64,000 nt of DNA from Jacaranda mimosifolia (GCA_018894105.1 CM032125.1:1116001-1180000); one strand, 5' to 3'; counted from the stretch's first letter, positions 1-12,125 are shown. Translations and numbers: made by a program. The notes: generated by a model from the letters alone, not told the origin.

Positions 1-375
1 TCTTTTCCCTTTAGTGACAGAATTCATGCTATAAAAGAAACAAATTAACTGGTCATTTTCATATGAATGGCAATCTCTTAGGACATCTAACCATATGATC
101 ATATTTCTATTTTTGAAGAGTGAAAGCAATTAAATTCTGGTTTTGCCTAAAGCAAAATCAAGATGCAAACTTGAGATCTCATAAACATCATCCTTACATA
201 ATCTGTCAATTTCAAGGTTGTCCGATGAGCACAAAACACTTTAGCCACTACCACAGAAGCGCATATAATATAGTGTATTTATCTGATTTAGAGATATATA
301 GTGAGTAATACATTTATAATATCTCTAACCAAAAACAGAACTAGCTAGTAGTGTACAGTTGGAAGGAGCTATCAT
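1..375 (-). other. 3' flank / presumed 3' UTR of NLR pseudogene A
   Basis: This stretch lies just downstream (minus strand) of the stop codon of NLR A. It is paralogous, base by base over most of its length, to the segment after the intact NLR C (about 11760-12125): both contain the block around 'aaacatcatccttacata' and a block ending in 'atctctaacc' before the stop codon. It has no supported coding content of its own. Calling it a 3' UTR is inference from position; conservation between two paralogs is what is seen. Confidence 0.5.
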
Positions 376-2517
376 TCAATTTTTTCTATCCCAATAACGC
401 TTGACATGAACTTGAAGGGCATCATTTCCCCAACTTTGTTGTTCTTCTTGTATCCGCTTTGCCGACTCCACAAGAGATTCTCTGAAGTCATCAACCTTAA
501 TGAGTTCAAGTGTTGAAATTTCTCCAATACTATCTGGAATTTCACTTAGATTCCAACAAATATAAAGCATTAGGCACTTGAGGCTTGGAAAGTGGCTACT
601 TTTAGTTATCCAACGTCGTAGCATTGAGTCTTCAATTAGCAGAAATTCCAGCTTAGGAAATTCGCCTTCGCAAGCACAGAATAATTTAAGCACTTGAAGA
701 TTAGCCAATGCACCAAAAATCTCCATATCTTTCCAATGAAGTATCCAATGTCTCAAGGTTAACTTTCTCAACGTCAATGGAAAAATAGGAATAAGCTTTC
801 CCTCAAAAGTATAATGTGCCTTTAGTTTTAACTTTTCGAGTTGATGTAGATATACAAGATTGACATAATAGTCTTGAACATATTCACTTCCAGAATAACG
901 GAGTACCAATTTCTTTAGGTTTGGAATCATTTTAAGGATCTCTTCAGTACATCTCAAGTTATCTACTTTCAAAAGTGTCTGTAGGTTCTCCAGAGCAAAA
1001 GTTGCAGCCCCTTCTGGAATATTGAGTAAGGGGCCAATAAATAATAGATGTCTTAGCTGTGGCATCATCCAAATTTCCTTTGGCAAACATACTGAAAGTA
1101 GTGGTAGGTCACTCCACATGTCTTTCTTGGCTGAATGATTAAGGTTTGAAGATTCTGAAGGTTTAATATGGATGGAGGAACGACATATTCTTCTCCATAG
1201 GTTAAAGCAAGATATCTTAGATGAAATAGCTCAAATACTTTAGTAGGGAGCGTGAGAATTATAATCAAATCCCCAGTTGAATGTAGTACCGCATCCAATA
1301 CCCTTAGCAGTCTAAAATTTCCAAAAGAGCTCAGTGAACTTTTAACATCGGGAAAGCATATAATGGTATGGATGGTTGAGCCATCAATATTCTCAAGGCA
1401 ATCCATATTAGAATGAGCAATAGTTATGCGACGTTGGTTTTTCATGCTTTCTAGAGAGTTCTTGCCAACATACCTGCCCATAAAATTCAGAATAAACTTC
1501 TCCTCTTGGGCTTTTCTTATGCATAAGTCCCGCACCAGATCTTGGATCTGCATATTTTGATTTTACCATTAGTCTTCCTCTTCATAACCAAAACAAGACT
1601 TCTCCTGACAAGATCCTCTAGATACTCTTCCGCCACCTCTTCCATGCTTTTTGATCCACTTGGTTTCAAGAAACCCTCAGCTACCCATATTTTGAGTAGC
1701 TCTGAGACACAGATCTCATAATCTTCTGGAAATCCTCCCATGTGTAGAAAACATGGTCTAAAATGATGAGGCAAATGGTTGTAACTCAAAGACAATATCT
1801 TTGCAAACTACTCATCATTTGTAGTACTGATAGATAAATTTACATTTTCTGCAATAGCAGCCCAGGAAGCTTGAGTTTCACTGACCGTGGACAAGAGTCC
1901 AGCAATCAGGACAATTGCAAGTGGCAGTCCTCTACAGCTTCTTGCAATTGTCTTTCCAATGGCTTCCAATTGAGAAGGACAATTTTCTTGGGGAAAGACC
2001 TGCTTAAGCAGATTCCAACTCTGATCTGCATCCATAAGGCACATCTCATGAAGAGGACTAGAAGAGTCCGGATAAGCAGCCACATCGAATAGCCTTGTGG
2101 TTAGAATTATGCGACTTCCATTATAGTCATCAGGAAGTATCATCTTGACATCATCCCAAAGCTTTGTACTCCACATATCATCCATTACAATCAGATACCT
2201 CTTACCCTTTAAACTTTTGTACACAATTGCTTCCATTGATTCATTGCTTCGTCCAGATCTTTCTGCTTTCGTGGAAACTTAGAGGCCCAAAAGTATTTCT
2301 TGAGTATTGTAATCTTGTGATACCGTGACCCAAGCACGGATATGAAAGTGCTCCAGAATTAATGGATCATCATAAACATTTTTGGCAAGAGTAGTCTTGC
2401 CAATACCTCTCATACCAAAGATTGAGATGACTTGGAGTTTCGATGATTCTCCACAAAGTCGAGCCTTTATTGCCATCAAATCATCATCAAAACCAACCAT
2501 GGTATCTTTTCTGGTGG
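376..2517 (-). pseudogene. NLR A, 3' part: NB-ARC and LRR (R1-type resistance gene, broken)
   Basis: This is the C-terminal three quarters of a CC-NB-ARC-LRR receptor of the late-blight R1 type, a class that senses pathogen effectors inside the cell. Motifs in order are the P-loop GMRGIGKTTLAKN near 2400 (GMGG changed to GMRG), kinase-2 LIVMDDMWST near 2175, the RNBS-B-like SRIILTTRLFDVA near 2110, CRGLPLAIVLIAGLL near 1930, and MGGFPEDYEI near 1735. The LRRs then end in a tail like that of NLR C. It is broken repeatedly. There is an in-frame TAA near 2279 with loss of the segment seen in C before kinase-2, an in-frame TAG near 1808 where C has Gln, and a frameshift near 1550 that also turns LHD into IQD. 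Another frameshift lies near 1110. The N-terminal domain continues at 9048-9482 across the inserted MULE. Confidence 0.93.
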
Positions 2518-2527
2518 GTGCAATTAG
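2518..2527. repeat. Left target-site duplication of the MULE
   Basis: GTGCAATTAG occurs immediately left of the left TIR and again immediately right of the right TIR at 9038-9047. Ten bases fits the 8-11 bp duplications made by Mutator-like elements. With one copy removed, the flanks rejoin into a sequence that matches the uninterrupted NLR C and NLR E at this point (a run like ggtgggtgca...gatgatgaagtag). Confidence 0.95.
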
Positions 2528-2930
2528 GGGGGAAATGCATTTTTAGTCCTCTAACTGTGGCCATATGCGAAAAAAGGACTTTATAAATTTGCATTTTCCA
2601 ATTTGGTCCACTCCAGCGACAAATTTTGCACATTCCGGACAGATGGCTGCAATTTCAGGACATTTCGCCTGAAATTGATGAAAATCTCGCCAAAGTGCTC
2701 CATGTGCCCTTCACGTGATGCTGAATTTGGGCGTTTCGCGACATCTGGCAAAATTTTCCACGTCGCCCGCTTAGGTGTGAATGCCTTGCCACTTACACTG
2801 GCCACATGGCATTAAAGAGCCAACACAGCATCCGAGTGGCAAATATAGTCCACATCACCCACATCAGATAAAAATTTGGAGAGGAAAAAAAAGAGGTAAA
2901 AATTCAGAAGTAAAAAACGTGAAAAGGGGA
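2528..2930 (+). repeat. Left terminal inverted repeat of the MULE
   Basis: This ~403-bp arm is the reverse complement of 8635-9037. Similarity stops abruptly after the run acgtgaaaagggga. A seemingly open frame in each arm (2581-2805 minus and 8761-9078 plus) translates into near-identical peptides only because the arms are copies; I do not regard it as a gene. Confidence 0.93.
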
Positions 2931-3445
2931 GAAAAAAATTAAAGAAGAAAACACCTCTTAGAACTTAGGAAAATCCCAAGAACCCACCTTCAAAAATCCT
3001 TGCGTCTTCTCCCATTCTCGAACCCACAGAAAAACCCTAGCGTGTAAGCTGTAAAAGTGTTAGCTAGTAGAAGAAAGATTTTGGTGAAGCAGCATGGTTT
3101 TTAAGCACGCGCAGAGGCATGTGGGTTTGCCCCCTCCTCCATACGGTTAGTTTATGGTTCTGTTTAGAAGTTATAGGCTTTTAATGCAGAAAAATGTTTG
3201 GTTTGTTGTCTTTTTTGTATAATGTGAGTAATATGTTAAAGAAAAGAATATTTTTCATGTCCCCTATAAAAAGGCACGTTTATGGAATCTTGCAATGTTT
3301 TTTTATGTCTATGGTCCCTCTGTATGTGGTCCCAGTTATTTGTTGTTTTTAGTTGCTATTGGTTTCTACTGTTTTGGGGTCAAGTGGAGCATTGACTTTA
3401 TTTATGTATTTAATTTTTTTTTTAATCTTTTTTTCCTTTCCTTGC

Positions 3446-6400
3446 ATGTCTTCTGAAGACTGTAGCTCAGTCTCTGTTACTGTAGCTATTTTGTATGGAG
3501 GTGAGTTTAAACTGGTTCCTGAAGCCAAGTACATTAGGGGCTCTATTGTGAAATTTGACTATGTCCGTGAACATGAAATGACTTTGAAGATACTTGATAT
3601 GTTTTGTGATACATTGGAGTTGGATGAATGTATGAGATACTATGTAAAACTTAACAATGGTTTTAAACTATTGGCTAATGACAGTGAATTTAAAAACATA
3701 TGCATAAGCCATATAGAAGCCAGTAATAGAGAGGTATGCATATATGTTGATTGTGTTGTGGTAGAAAGTGCCTCTGTTAGCAGCTAAGAGCCTTTCAATT
3801 CAGTAGATGCAGCTCCTGTAAATGATTGTCATGTGGTAGAAAATGATAACATAGATGATGAACTTATATGCTCAAGTCTAGATAGGGATAGTGATCATTA
3901 TGATGTAGGAGGAGAAAATGATGCTGATATAAACATACCTTCCCAACATACATCTTATATGGTTGATCTTGAAAGTCTTGCCTCTCAATACAAATCTTCC
4001 TCTGAAAATGAATCCTCTCACAATGAAGCCTCTCAGAATGCATCCTCTCCAAATGCATCCTCTGAAAATCAATATTCTCATAATAAAGCCTCTCAAACTG
4101 CATCTTTTGAAAATGAATCCTCTCGCAATGAAGCCTCTCAGAATGCATCCTCTTCAAATGCATCCTCTGAAAATCAATCTTCTCAGAATGAATCCTATCA
4201 GAGTGATACTCATGTGGCTGACCTACATTCTCCACATTTACATACTCAAACTGATGAGGACAATGTAGATCTAGATGGGCAGGAGTTTGATGAGTTAGAT
4301 AATATCTTAGATAATGAGACTGATGGTCAGAGTACAAATGTGAGGATAAGAGTGGGAATTTGAGTATAGATGATGTTCTCTTTGAAGAAGATGTAGATGT
4401 AGATGTTGAATGGGTAGGAGATATAGGTGAAAGGGTGAATGGAACTAGGGAGGATCATGGTAGGAGTGATGAAGACAGTGATTCTGAGGATGGCATTGCT
4501 TGGGATAGTGAGGTGGAGATAGATGAGTTCGGTTCTGATAGAGAGCAAGCAAAACCTTCAGCACCAGTCTTCAATTCTATAAGCCCCTTTTCACTAAGAT
4601 TTGCATTAGAGATGAAATTTAAGGACAAGAAAGAACTTAGGAAGGCAATACATGCTGAAGTTATTCATAGTATGAGGAATTTAAAAATTAAGAAGAATGA
4701 TAAAAACAGAGTGTATGCTAAATGTGATGAAGAGGGCTGTGAATGGAAGATTCATGCTTGGAGATTAAAAGATGAATCAACTTTTCAGATTTTGACATAT
4801 AACCCTAACCACAAGTGCAAGCCAACAGTTGATATGGGTAATGTCACATCTAGCTACTTGGCAGAGAGATTTGTGAACATCTAGCTACTTAGCTACTTAG
4901 GGTCACTAAGAGATCAACCGAAGGGCTTAGGCTTGAAATGATGGAGGAGGTTAGAGTTGGAGTTTCTTGGGACCAGGCCTACAGGGCTAAGAGGAAGGCA
5001 TTGGAAATTATTGAGGGGGACCCTGATTTACAATTTACAAAACTGTGGGACTATGCAGCAGAAATAAGGAGAACAAATCTAGGGTCCACAGTTATTGTAG
5101 GGATGGAAGACAACTCAGGTCCCAGTACATTTTCTCATTTTTACTGTTGCTTTGGGGCATTAAAGAGGGGATTCATGGCTGGGTGCAAACCTATTATAGG
5201 GGTAGATGGGTGTCACTTAAGTGGACCACATAAAGGAGTGATGTTGACAGCTGTTGGGATTGACCCCAATAATAAACCTTTTCCAATTGCACATGCTGTG
5301 GTGTCAAAAGAAGCAGGTGACACATGGATTTGGTTCTTAACTCTTTTAAAACAGGATTTGAACATAGTCATGCCACATGAATTTACATTCATGTCTGACA
5401 AACAAAAAGGTCTGATTCAAGCTTTTGAGGAAGTCTTCCCAACTGCAGAACATAGATTTTGTGTCAGACATTTATGGAAGAATTTTTGCAATGCTGGATT
5501 TAAAGGTTTACAGTTCAAGGATGCTTTGTTTAAGGCTGTAAATAGCACTACTGTGGGGCTGTTCAAGCAAGCCATTAAAGAAATGGGCGAACTTGATCAG
5601 GCTGCTGTTGAATGGTTAAGTGATAAGCCACCATCACAATGGAGCAAGTCACACTTTACACTAGTGCCAAAGTGTGATATGATATTGAACAACTTCTGTG
5701 AATCTTTCAACAGTGCAATACTTTATGCAAGAGAAAAGCCAATTTTAACCATGCTTGAATGGATTAGAGAGTACTTGATGTCAAGGTTGCAAAAGAATAG
5801 AGATAAGGCTGCAAAAAATATGAAGGGAGACATTTGCCCTGCTGTGTTGGAGATAATTGAACAACACACCAAACAATTGGCAGACTGTATTCCTAGAAAA
5901 TCAAATGATACCCAATACCAAATCACACACATCTATAGGGGCCAATTCTGTGCAGACTTGGAGCTGTGGAATTACAGCTGTAGGAGGTGGGAGCTTACAG
6001 GTATCCCATGTTTGCATGCATGCAGTGCAATATGTAGCAGGAGGGAAGATCCACTGCATTATGTAGATCCATGTTACACTATTGAATGCTATAAAAATGT
6101 ATATGAACCAGCAATTTTGGGAGTTAATGGCTAAGATCTATGGGGTGAAACACTTTTTATTCCTCCTTTGCCACCAAACTTTAGCAAGAAAAAAGGAAGG
6201 CCTATTACTGCTAGAAGAAAAGACAAAGATGAAGAGATTGGAAAAGGGAAAAAAAGAAAAAAAGGTATGTCCAAAGATGAGGGAACAATGAAAGTAAAAA
6301 GGAGGCCTACTGCTGTCAGGTGTGGTCGCTGTAAAAGTGAAGGCCACAACTCCAAAACATGCCCTGTTAGAGAAGGAGCAAATGAACCATCTGCCAGACA

Positions 6401-7261
6401 GGTATTCATATATGTTTGAACATTGAAATGACTTCACTTTATTGATTTTGTAATGACACTTAACTTCTATACTCAATGATATTCTTGCATTATTGTTGTA
6501 GCTTAGGAGAAGGAAAAATGCAAGAAATACAGCCAATTCAGGTCCACATATAGAGGAGACTGAGGTCTTTATTTCTATTATTTGGTGAAAATTGAAGTTT
6601 ATGTTATGAAACATTGAATGACTCTTCTATCTATGGCTTTTACAGGAGGTGCAAAGGCAAGATAAGGAGATTGATGCAATGAATTTAGGCACTCAACCAG
6701 CAAGATCAGCTAGGAACATTGCAAAGGTTGCATTTTCTGGCTTTTTCAAAAAATTAATGCTTGACTTGATGTGTCATTTAAGTATATGGTTTTAATGTGA
6801 TGCAATTGACATGTTGGGCAAAATGCTAATAAAGCTAGGTCTTGTAGTGATTCATTTGAGTTAGGTTCACTGGCAGCTAATGCAAGGAAAAGATTTGAGG
6901 TACAAATATTTTTGAAACTGCTGTGTGCCTTTATCAATTTGTATGGTTTAAGTCCTAACACTGCTTTTGGATGAATTCATAGGATATGAGGAAAGCATCT
7001 CAAGCGAAGGGTGACAATGCTCAGAAAAAGAATAAAAAGAAATGTGGCAAATCTTCAAAAGTTGCAGTCAAGGTTCCTGGACCTAGTATGTATCAACAAT
7101 TGCAACTGTCACAAAATGCTGGGGGCCAGCCATCTGAAGCAGTTTTAACCCAAGCATCCACAGCCGGAGGGAAGAAATTTGTTACATTGAGCAACTTGAA
7201 CAGTGCGATGGATAGCCTCCATGGGAAGAAGAAGAAGAAGAAGAAGAAGAAGACAAGTTGA
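3446..7261 (+). pseudogene. mudrA-type MULE transposase gene, multi-exon, disabled
   Basis: Domains in order: an N-terminal PB1-like region (from MSSEDCSS, with FKLVPEAKYIRGS) at 3446-3787; a Ser/Asn/Glu repeat at 3960-4210; a MuDR DNA-binding-type region (FKDKKELRKAI to NPNHKCKP) at 4600-4830. Then comes the MULE DDE domain with D at 5205 (GVDGCHL), D at 5397 (MSDKQKG) and a likely E at 5700 (NNFCESFN). A SWIM zinc finger (SCRRWELTGIPCLHA) follows at ~5976-6020 and a CCHC knuckle (CGRCKSEGHNSKTC) at ~6321-6362. The 3' end reads as five exons with phase-0 GT-AG introns: exon ends 6401; 6502-6564; 6646-6726; 6861-6899; 6983-7261. Defects are in-frame TAA at 3785-3787 and 6132-6134, a frame change near 4360, and another at ~4885-4900 beside a small duplication of agctactt. 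The start at 3446 is chosen as the first ATG before the conserved region. Confidence 0.85.
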
Positions 7262-7637
7262 AGAAGAAAGTTGAAGAAGAAAAAGTTAATTTTTTGTCTA
7301 TGTAAAAAATTGGTTTTTTTTTTTTATACTAAAACATGTGATGACTGATTGAAGCTTTATTGACAACTTCACTCAACTTTTTTGGTTTTTGTGAATGAAA
7401 CATTGTTAAACTTGTTTCTGACAAAACGATGTATTTATAGGAAGTCTTCTTTTGTGATTAATAGATAAGTAGGCTCTATTTTTTGCATATTGTGATTGAT
7501 TCATTTGATTCTCTCTTGATTTGCTAGTGGTTTGCATACGATTGTATGCTTTACATGTTTGCTTGCTTTACTTTGCATAACTTCATTACTTTAGTAGCCA
7601 AAATGGGATCCAGAGTAAGGTCTTCTTTTCTTTTTAA

Positions 7638-7675
<38 letters not shown>

Positions 7676-8634
7676 CACATATATGCTATATATATATATA
7701 TATATGAATATATATGGTATCTGTTTATTTGCCCAAAAGCTCTGTTTTTTTTTTTTTTTTTTTTTTGGGTTCTTTGCTTCATACATTATACTAATTTAGT
7801 TTTGTCATTCACCCAAAAAAACAATTTAGTTTCTCCTTTGGACGAATTACTCAATCCAAGTAAAAGGGGTTCTAATTCAACCAAATAAAGTACATTTTTA
7901 ATTAGAGTGCAAAAATCTTACATTCACATTCAAGTCAAAATGCCCTACAGCAAAAGGCCAAATGTTTAGCTTACATTACTAAAGTCCATTACAACAACCA
8001 GGATGCAAACCTACAAAAAACACCATGTCTTTTTTACTACAGATCCTTACACATCCCATACGCTTTCTTCATTTCTAAAATCCAAGCCAAATCATGAAAA
8101 GACAGAGCCAAGAGATCACTACAACCATTTGCAGAATTCTGTTCTTCCTCCCCATCTTACCAATTTCAGATTCCATCAAATTAATTCTACGAAGCAGCCC
8201 TGGGATTATATTCTATGATCTCATGCACATTGGTGGATCAGCCCATTGGAAAAAGTCACATTTGTTACTCTGCCCTCAGATTGAAATAACAGAGAAATGA
8301 AAATATGAGATTTTGTTTCAAAGTAACACGCAATAAAGAAGATTCATGTTCCTTCTTACCTGATTAGGATAGGAGTGAAATCTCCTCCCTGGGTTGAGCT
8401 CCGTCCATGAAGCTCTCAGTCGTGCCCTTGCCCCACATAAGCATTCCACAGGTGCTGCTGCCTGGGTTGAAGAATAAGAGTTACAGGACGACATTTCAAA
8501 ACGCCCTTCAGTTTTACTTCAACTTTGGGCTGAAATTTCTGTTCGCGACAGCAAAGTGGGAGATTAGTGTGGACAGCAAAGTGGGAGATTAGTAAGGAAT
8601 AAGAACCCTACGGATTTTCCCTCCCAGATATCTC
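7262..8634. other. 3' non-coding part of the MULE with CT/TA microsatellites
   Basis: This lies between the last transposase exon and the right TIR. It holds a (CT)n-(AT)n microsatellite at about 7638-7705 and a T-run at about 7745-7767. Small open frames here are not supported by any motif. I see no second gene; the mudrB partner of maize MuDR is absent, as is usual in MULEs outside maize. Confidence 0.6.
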
Positions 8635-9037
8635 TTCCCCTTTTCACGTTTTTTACTTCTGAATTTTTACCTCTTTTTTTTCCTCTCCAAATTTTTATCT
8701 GATGTGGGTGACGTGGACTATATTTGCCACTTGGATGCTGTGTTGGCTCTTTAATGCCATGTGGCCAATGTAAGTGGCAAGGCATTCACACCTAAGCGGG
8801 CGACGTGGAAAATTTTGCTAGATGTCTCGAAACGCCCAAATTCAGCATCACGTGAGGGGCACATGGAGCACTCCGGCGAGATTTTCATCAATTTCAGGCG
8901 AAATGTCCTGAAATTGCGGCCATCTGTCCTGAATGTGCAAAATTTGTCGCCGGAGTGGACCAAATCGAAAACGCAAATTTATAAAGTCCTTTTTTCGCAG
9001 ATGGCCACAGTTAGAGGACCAAAAATGCATTTTCCCC
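8635..9037 (-). repeat. Right terminal inverted repeat of the MULE
   Basis: Reverse complement of 2528-2930 with about 17 substitutions and one small indel by eye. The outermost bases GGGG/CCCC abut the target duplication directly. Confidence 0.93.
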
Positions 9038-9047
9038 GTGCAATTAG
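9038..9047. repeat. Right target-site duplication of the MULE
   Basis: GTGCAATTAG, identical to 2518-2527. Confidence 0.95.
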
Positions 9048-9482
9048 CTTTGATGATGAAGTAGCAACAGAAGAATAACTGAGTTGCATGTCTTCGGTTC
9101 TGGTGCTATTCTTGATCTCCATCACCTCCCCTGTGACTGAATCAATTTACTCTGTCACTTTTTGAAACACTTGATTTAGCATTTGGAAATCATAAAGAAG
9201 CCCAAGCTCCGGTTGATGCTTTGCGAACTTGACACTTGACCGAATTTCTTCAGACACAAAATATTCGATAATATCTTCTGCTTCATTTGCTACATCCCTG
9301 ATTCTTGCTTCCAAACTGATGGCTTTCTCTGGAAAATCTTCAAGAAAAGCTTTCAAAAATAAAATGCATTCATGGGCAGATATAATTTGTTATTTTTCAC
9401 GAAGAGAAACAGATTGTTGATCCTGATCATGTAGTATTTTATCTATGGTTTGTGCAAGTGAAACAATAGCAGCATAAGCCAT
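9048..9482 (-). pseudogene. NLR A, 5' part: coiled-coil domain (broken)
   Basis: This is the N-terminal domain of NLR A, severed from the rest by the MULE. The start ATG at 9480-9482 gives MAYAAIVSLAQTIDKILHD, the shared N-terminus of all copies in the window. It continues through AFLEDFPEKAISLEARIRD and NEAEDIIEYF, the EDVID-like coiled-coil motif. Two in-frame stops are visible, at 9390-9392 (after SLREK) and just after FQKVTE near 9147. The locus was therefore probably already a pseudogene, or became one after the insertion; the order cannot be read from this sequence. Confidence 0.9.
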
Positions 9483-9800
9483 CTTTGAAGGAACATAACA
9501 GCGAACAGGGCAATCTTAGAAACACAAAGAAGAGAAAGAAAGTTAGAGAGAGAACTGATTGGTCAATTTACCAATATGGAAGACAAGTCTTTGAGTTGCC
9601 AATAACATTCTGGTAAGGTTTTTAACTTTACTGCTTTGGCAATGGATTAAGTTACAACGTTGCAATTATATTTTAAGATTAAATAAGAAAAAATTAGAAA
9701 TAAAAGGATAATGACAAATAAAATAAACAAAGAGAAAATATAATACAATAAGAATGATAAAACAAAATAAGCTAAAGCTTCACTGAGATAAACAACAAAA
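9483..9800 (-). promoter_or_regulatory. Conserved 5' flank (presumed promoter/5' UTR) of NLR A
   Basis: The flank is shared with those of E (28372-28640) and G (39772-40040). Common blocks are a purine-rich stretch (aaagaaagttagagagagaactg), the words 'ttgagttgcca', 'gagaaaatataat', and the near-palindrome AAGCTAAAGCTT at about 9770. Reading toward the gene, ATTATATTTTCTC resembles a TATA-containing core. Promoter function is inference from position and conservation. Confidence 0.4.
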
Positions 9801-11252
9801 ACTAGAAACCTTCAAAATTAAATTGGAACTTTTATAAAATATCCAAAGCAAGCAAATCCCTAACAAATCAACTTAAAGACAGTTCTTTAAACATAGCTAT
9901 CACTGAGTACAAATACCACGGAGGCAGAATAAGAACAACTGCGACAAAGAAATTTGAATTGTAGTATAAAAGATATACTACTAATGAAAAAAAAAAAATC
10001 AATTAGATTCATATGAATAGAATATTATTGAAGTGAATTAAAAAAATGTATAAAACAAAAAATTGGCAATACATAGACAAAAAACTACCATTTAACACAA
10101 ACAAAAAAACGACATAGATATAAAAAAATGTACTCAAATGAGAAGTTAAAAGGAGTGTAAATACAGCCTCCCCCTCCCCCTCCCCCCAAATTTATTCTAA
10201 CTAGTCGTCATGACAAGCTGCCCATGCGTGCATAGATTTAAGTTACCATAGTACTAATATTAATTGTATTGATATACAACAAAATAATCAATATTATAAT
10301 AAATAGCTGATAAGATTGATTTTGTTAGATTAATTTTAAGAAGAATACAGGAAATTAAATAAGCAGTGTTAACTGAAAAGTAAAATTTCATTTGAGGCCT
10401 CAAATTTTTCTAACCAATAAAACATTTAAGCGTATAATTGGTATATTATAGTTTGGTATAGCAATATGTAAACTGCCATTTTGTGAGTTTAATGACCCTT
10501 TTTCTTTTACTTAGTATAGATATAGATATCAAATGACTATATCTTATCATTTATGATTTTCCTTTTTATAATTGAATATCTTCGAGTTCTTCCTTTTGTA
10601 GGCCGGTTTAATACAAGCAAAATAGAATTATTCATAAACTTGTCATAGTTTCTAATACATATTTTTATGTGGAAGTCATAGTAAACTTTCAAAGTTTGCT
10701 GATGAAAAACTAAATTAAAAAGTCGGCAATGTGAAGTAGTTGAAGTTTCCCTAATTTGAAAATCATATTGGAAACTTCTTGGATAATAATTGATTGATTA
10801 ATTATTCAAGAAACACAAAGATAATATATTGAAAGAGAAGACTTTTTTATACAGTCATTCCTAATTATAAATTCTTTCTGACTACCAACAAAAGCACATA
10901 ATAGCCCAATAATGCTGTTATAAGACATTATTTTATACTTTGAAAACGAAATTATTGTTTGGAAATGAAAGTTGGCCGCCATTATGACATCTGAACAATC
11001 AAACCATCTTCTCGCACGAAGTCAAAGGACTCCCTATTTTGTTTATCCTTTGTTATAAGAGAGGTAAAGAAGAGAAAGAAATTTGGAGAAAGAACTGACT
11101 GATCAAGAAGTGCTGCAACTGCCACTATATATCCTTAAGACTTAGTTCGCAATATTCTCTGATATGCAACAAAGAATGTAGGGTAAAATGAGACTTATGT
11201 TTGATTTTGTTGTATGAGCATGAAGAATACCAAATCTCCTTGACAAAAAAAT
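9801..11252. other. AT-rich intergenic sequence with far 5' flank of NLR A
   Basis: No gene is seen. The block at about 10526-10615 (around 'caaatgactatatctta' and 'aggccggttt') matches 15010-15105 upstream of NLR C. The words around 10955-10995 (gaaatgaaagttggcc) recur at 15330, 31690 and 40136. A second copy of NLR 5'-leader-like sequence lies at 11060-11150 (aagaaatttggagaaagaactgact), which suggests the remains of another duplicated unit upstream of fragment B. Confidence 0.5.
10167..10187 (-). repeat. Interrupted C-tract (G-rich on the NLR sense strand)
   Basis: Runs of five and six C are separated by single T. On the minus strand this is G6-A-G5-A-G5-A-G2, close to a G-quadruplex pattern. 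Pure C-runs occur in the 5' flanks of C and E too. Confidence 0.7.
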
Positions 11253-11637
11253 TCTCACTTATATGATATTTTTGGCGGAAATAATCTCAAATGATGAGGC
11301 TGTCGGACGTAGCTCAAAGATAATATCTTATCAAACTGCTCATCATTTGTACTACTGATAGCTAAATTTATATTTTTAGCAATACTACTCCATGAAGCTT
11401 GAGTCTTTCTGACCACAGACAGAAGTCCTGCAATCAGAACAATTGCAAGTTCACAGTTTTTTGCAATCATCTTTCCCATGGTTTCCAATTCAGGAGGACA
11501 ATTTACTCCCACAAATACCTTTTGCTGAAGCAGATTCCAACTTCAAACTCCCTCCACACAGCGCATCTCATGAGGAGGGCTAGACGAGACGGCATAACTA
11601 CCCACATTTGACAGCTGGCCTTACGTTATTCCTGCCT
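11253..11637 (-). pseudogene. NLR B: isolated NB-ARC fragment
   Basis: Only the middle of an R1-type NB-ARC remains. It runs from a degraded segment before CPPELETMGKMI, through ELAIVLIAGLLSVVRKTQASW (the GLPL region with CRGLP lost), to NDEQFDKILSLSYVRQPHHLR. The equivalent in intact NLR C lies about 13580-13900. There is no P-loop, coiled coil or LRR. The fragment ends abruptly on both sides in non-NLR sequence, so it is a duplicate remnant. Confidence 0.85.
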
Positions 11638-12125
11638 GTAAAAGTTGGATTTCATCAGCCTAGTACATTCATGGATGTAGTCTCTTGTTTTAAGTACCTG
11701 CGAAGATGGTCATGTCAACTGCAAAGATTCAACAATCATGCCCAGACAACCAGGTCAATTTTCATTTTAATGACAATCACTTAGGATATCAGACCATCTC
11801 ACATTTCCATTTTTAAAGAATAAAAGCAAGTTCTGGTTTTGTCTAACACAAAATTAAGATGCAAACTTTAGATATCATAAACATCATCCTTACATAATTG
11901 ATCTGCCAATTTCAAGGTTGTCTGATGAGCATCACATTAGAATTACAACTATTTGATCACCTACATCGAGCATAGACAACATCAATTACACAGAATTTGC
12001 CCACTACCACAGAACCACTAAAATATTACACTGTCTTTATCCAATTTACAGGTATATATCAAGTGATATATAATCTCTAACCTGAAAAACTGAGATAGGA
12101 TTGTCCAGTCTGAAAGAGCTATCCT
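11638..12125 (-). other. 3' flank / presumed 3' UTR of NLR C
   Basis: Downstream of the NLR C stop codon. Its half nearest the gene is paralogous to 1-375, and the last ~100 bases also match 63880-64000. No coding content. Confidence 0.45.

Larger units (their letters stand above)
2528..9037 (+). mobile_element. Mutator-like element (MULE), near-complete, inserted in NLR A
   Basis: The element is 6,510 bp with ~400-bp inverted ends and a perfect 10-bp target duplication. It carries a mudrA-like transposase gene on the plus strand. The ends align position for position: GGGGG-AAATGCAT on the left, and GGGGAAAATGCAT when the right end is read inward. It sits in the linker between the CC and NB-ARC regions of NLR A, in the opposite direction to that gene. 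The transposase is disabled, so any movement would need a helper element. Identity between the arms is about 95% by eye with one small indel, which suggests a not very old insertion. Confidence 0.95.

Noticed and set aside
2581..2805. Near-identical peptides on the two arms of the MULE (2581-2805 minus, 8761-9078 plus) as a conserved protein.
   Set aside because: They are the two inverted arms read in the same relative sense; the frames are not under visible constraint and have no motif.
3864..4337. Long open frames antisense to the transposase Ser/Asn repeat.
   Set aside because: Shadow frames created by the in-frame repeat; no motif and no start context.
6131..6614. Antisense open frames over the transposase Lys-rich linker.
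   Set aside because: Mirror of purine-rich coding sequence and introns; no motif.
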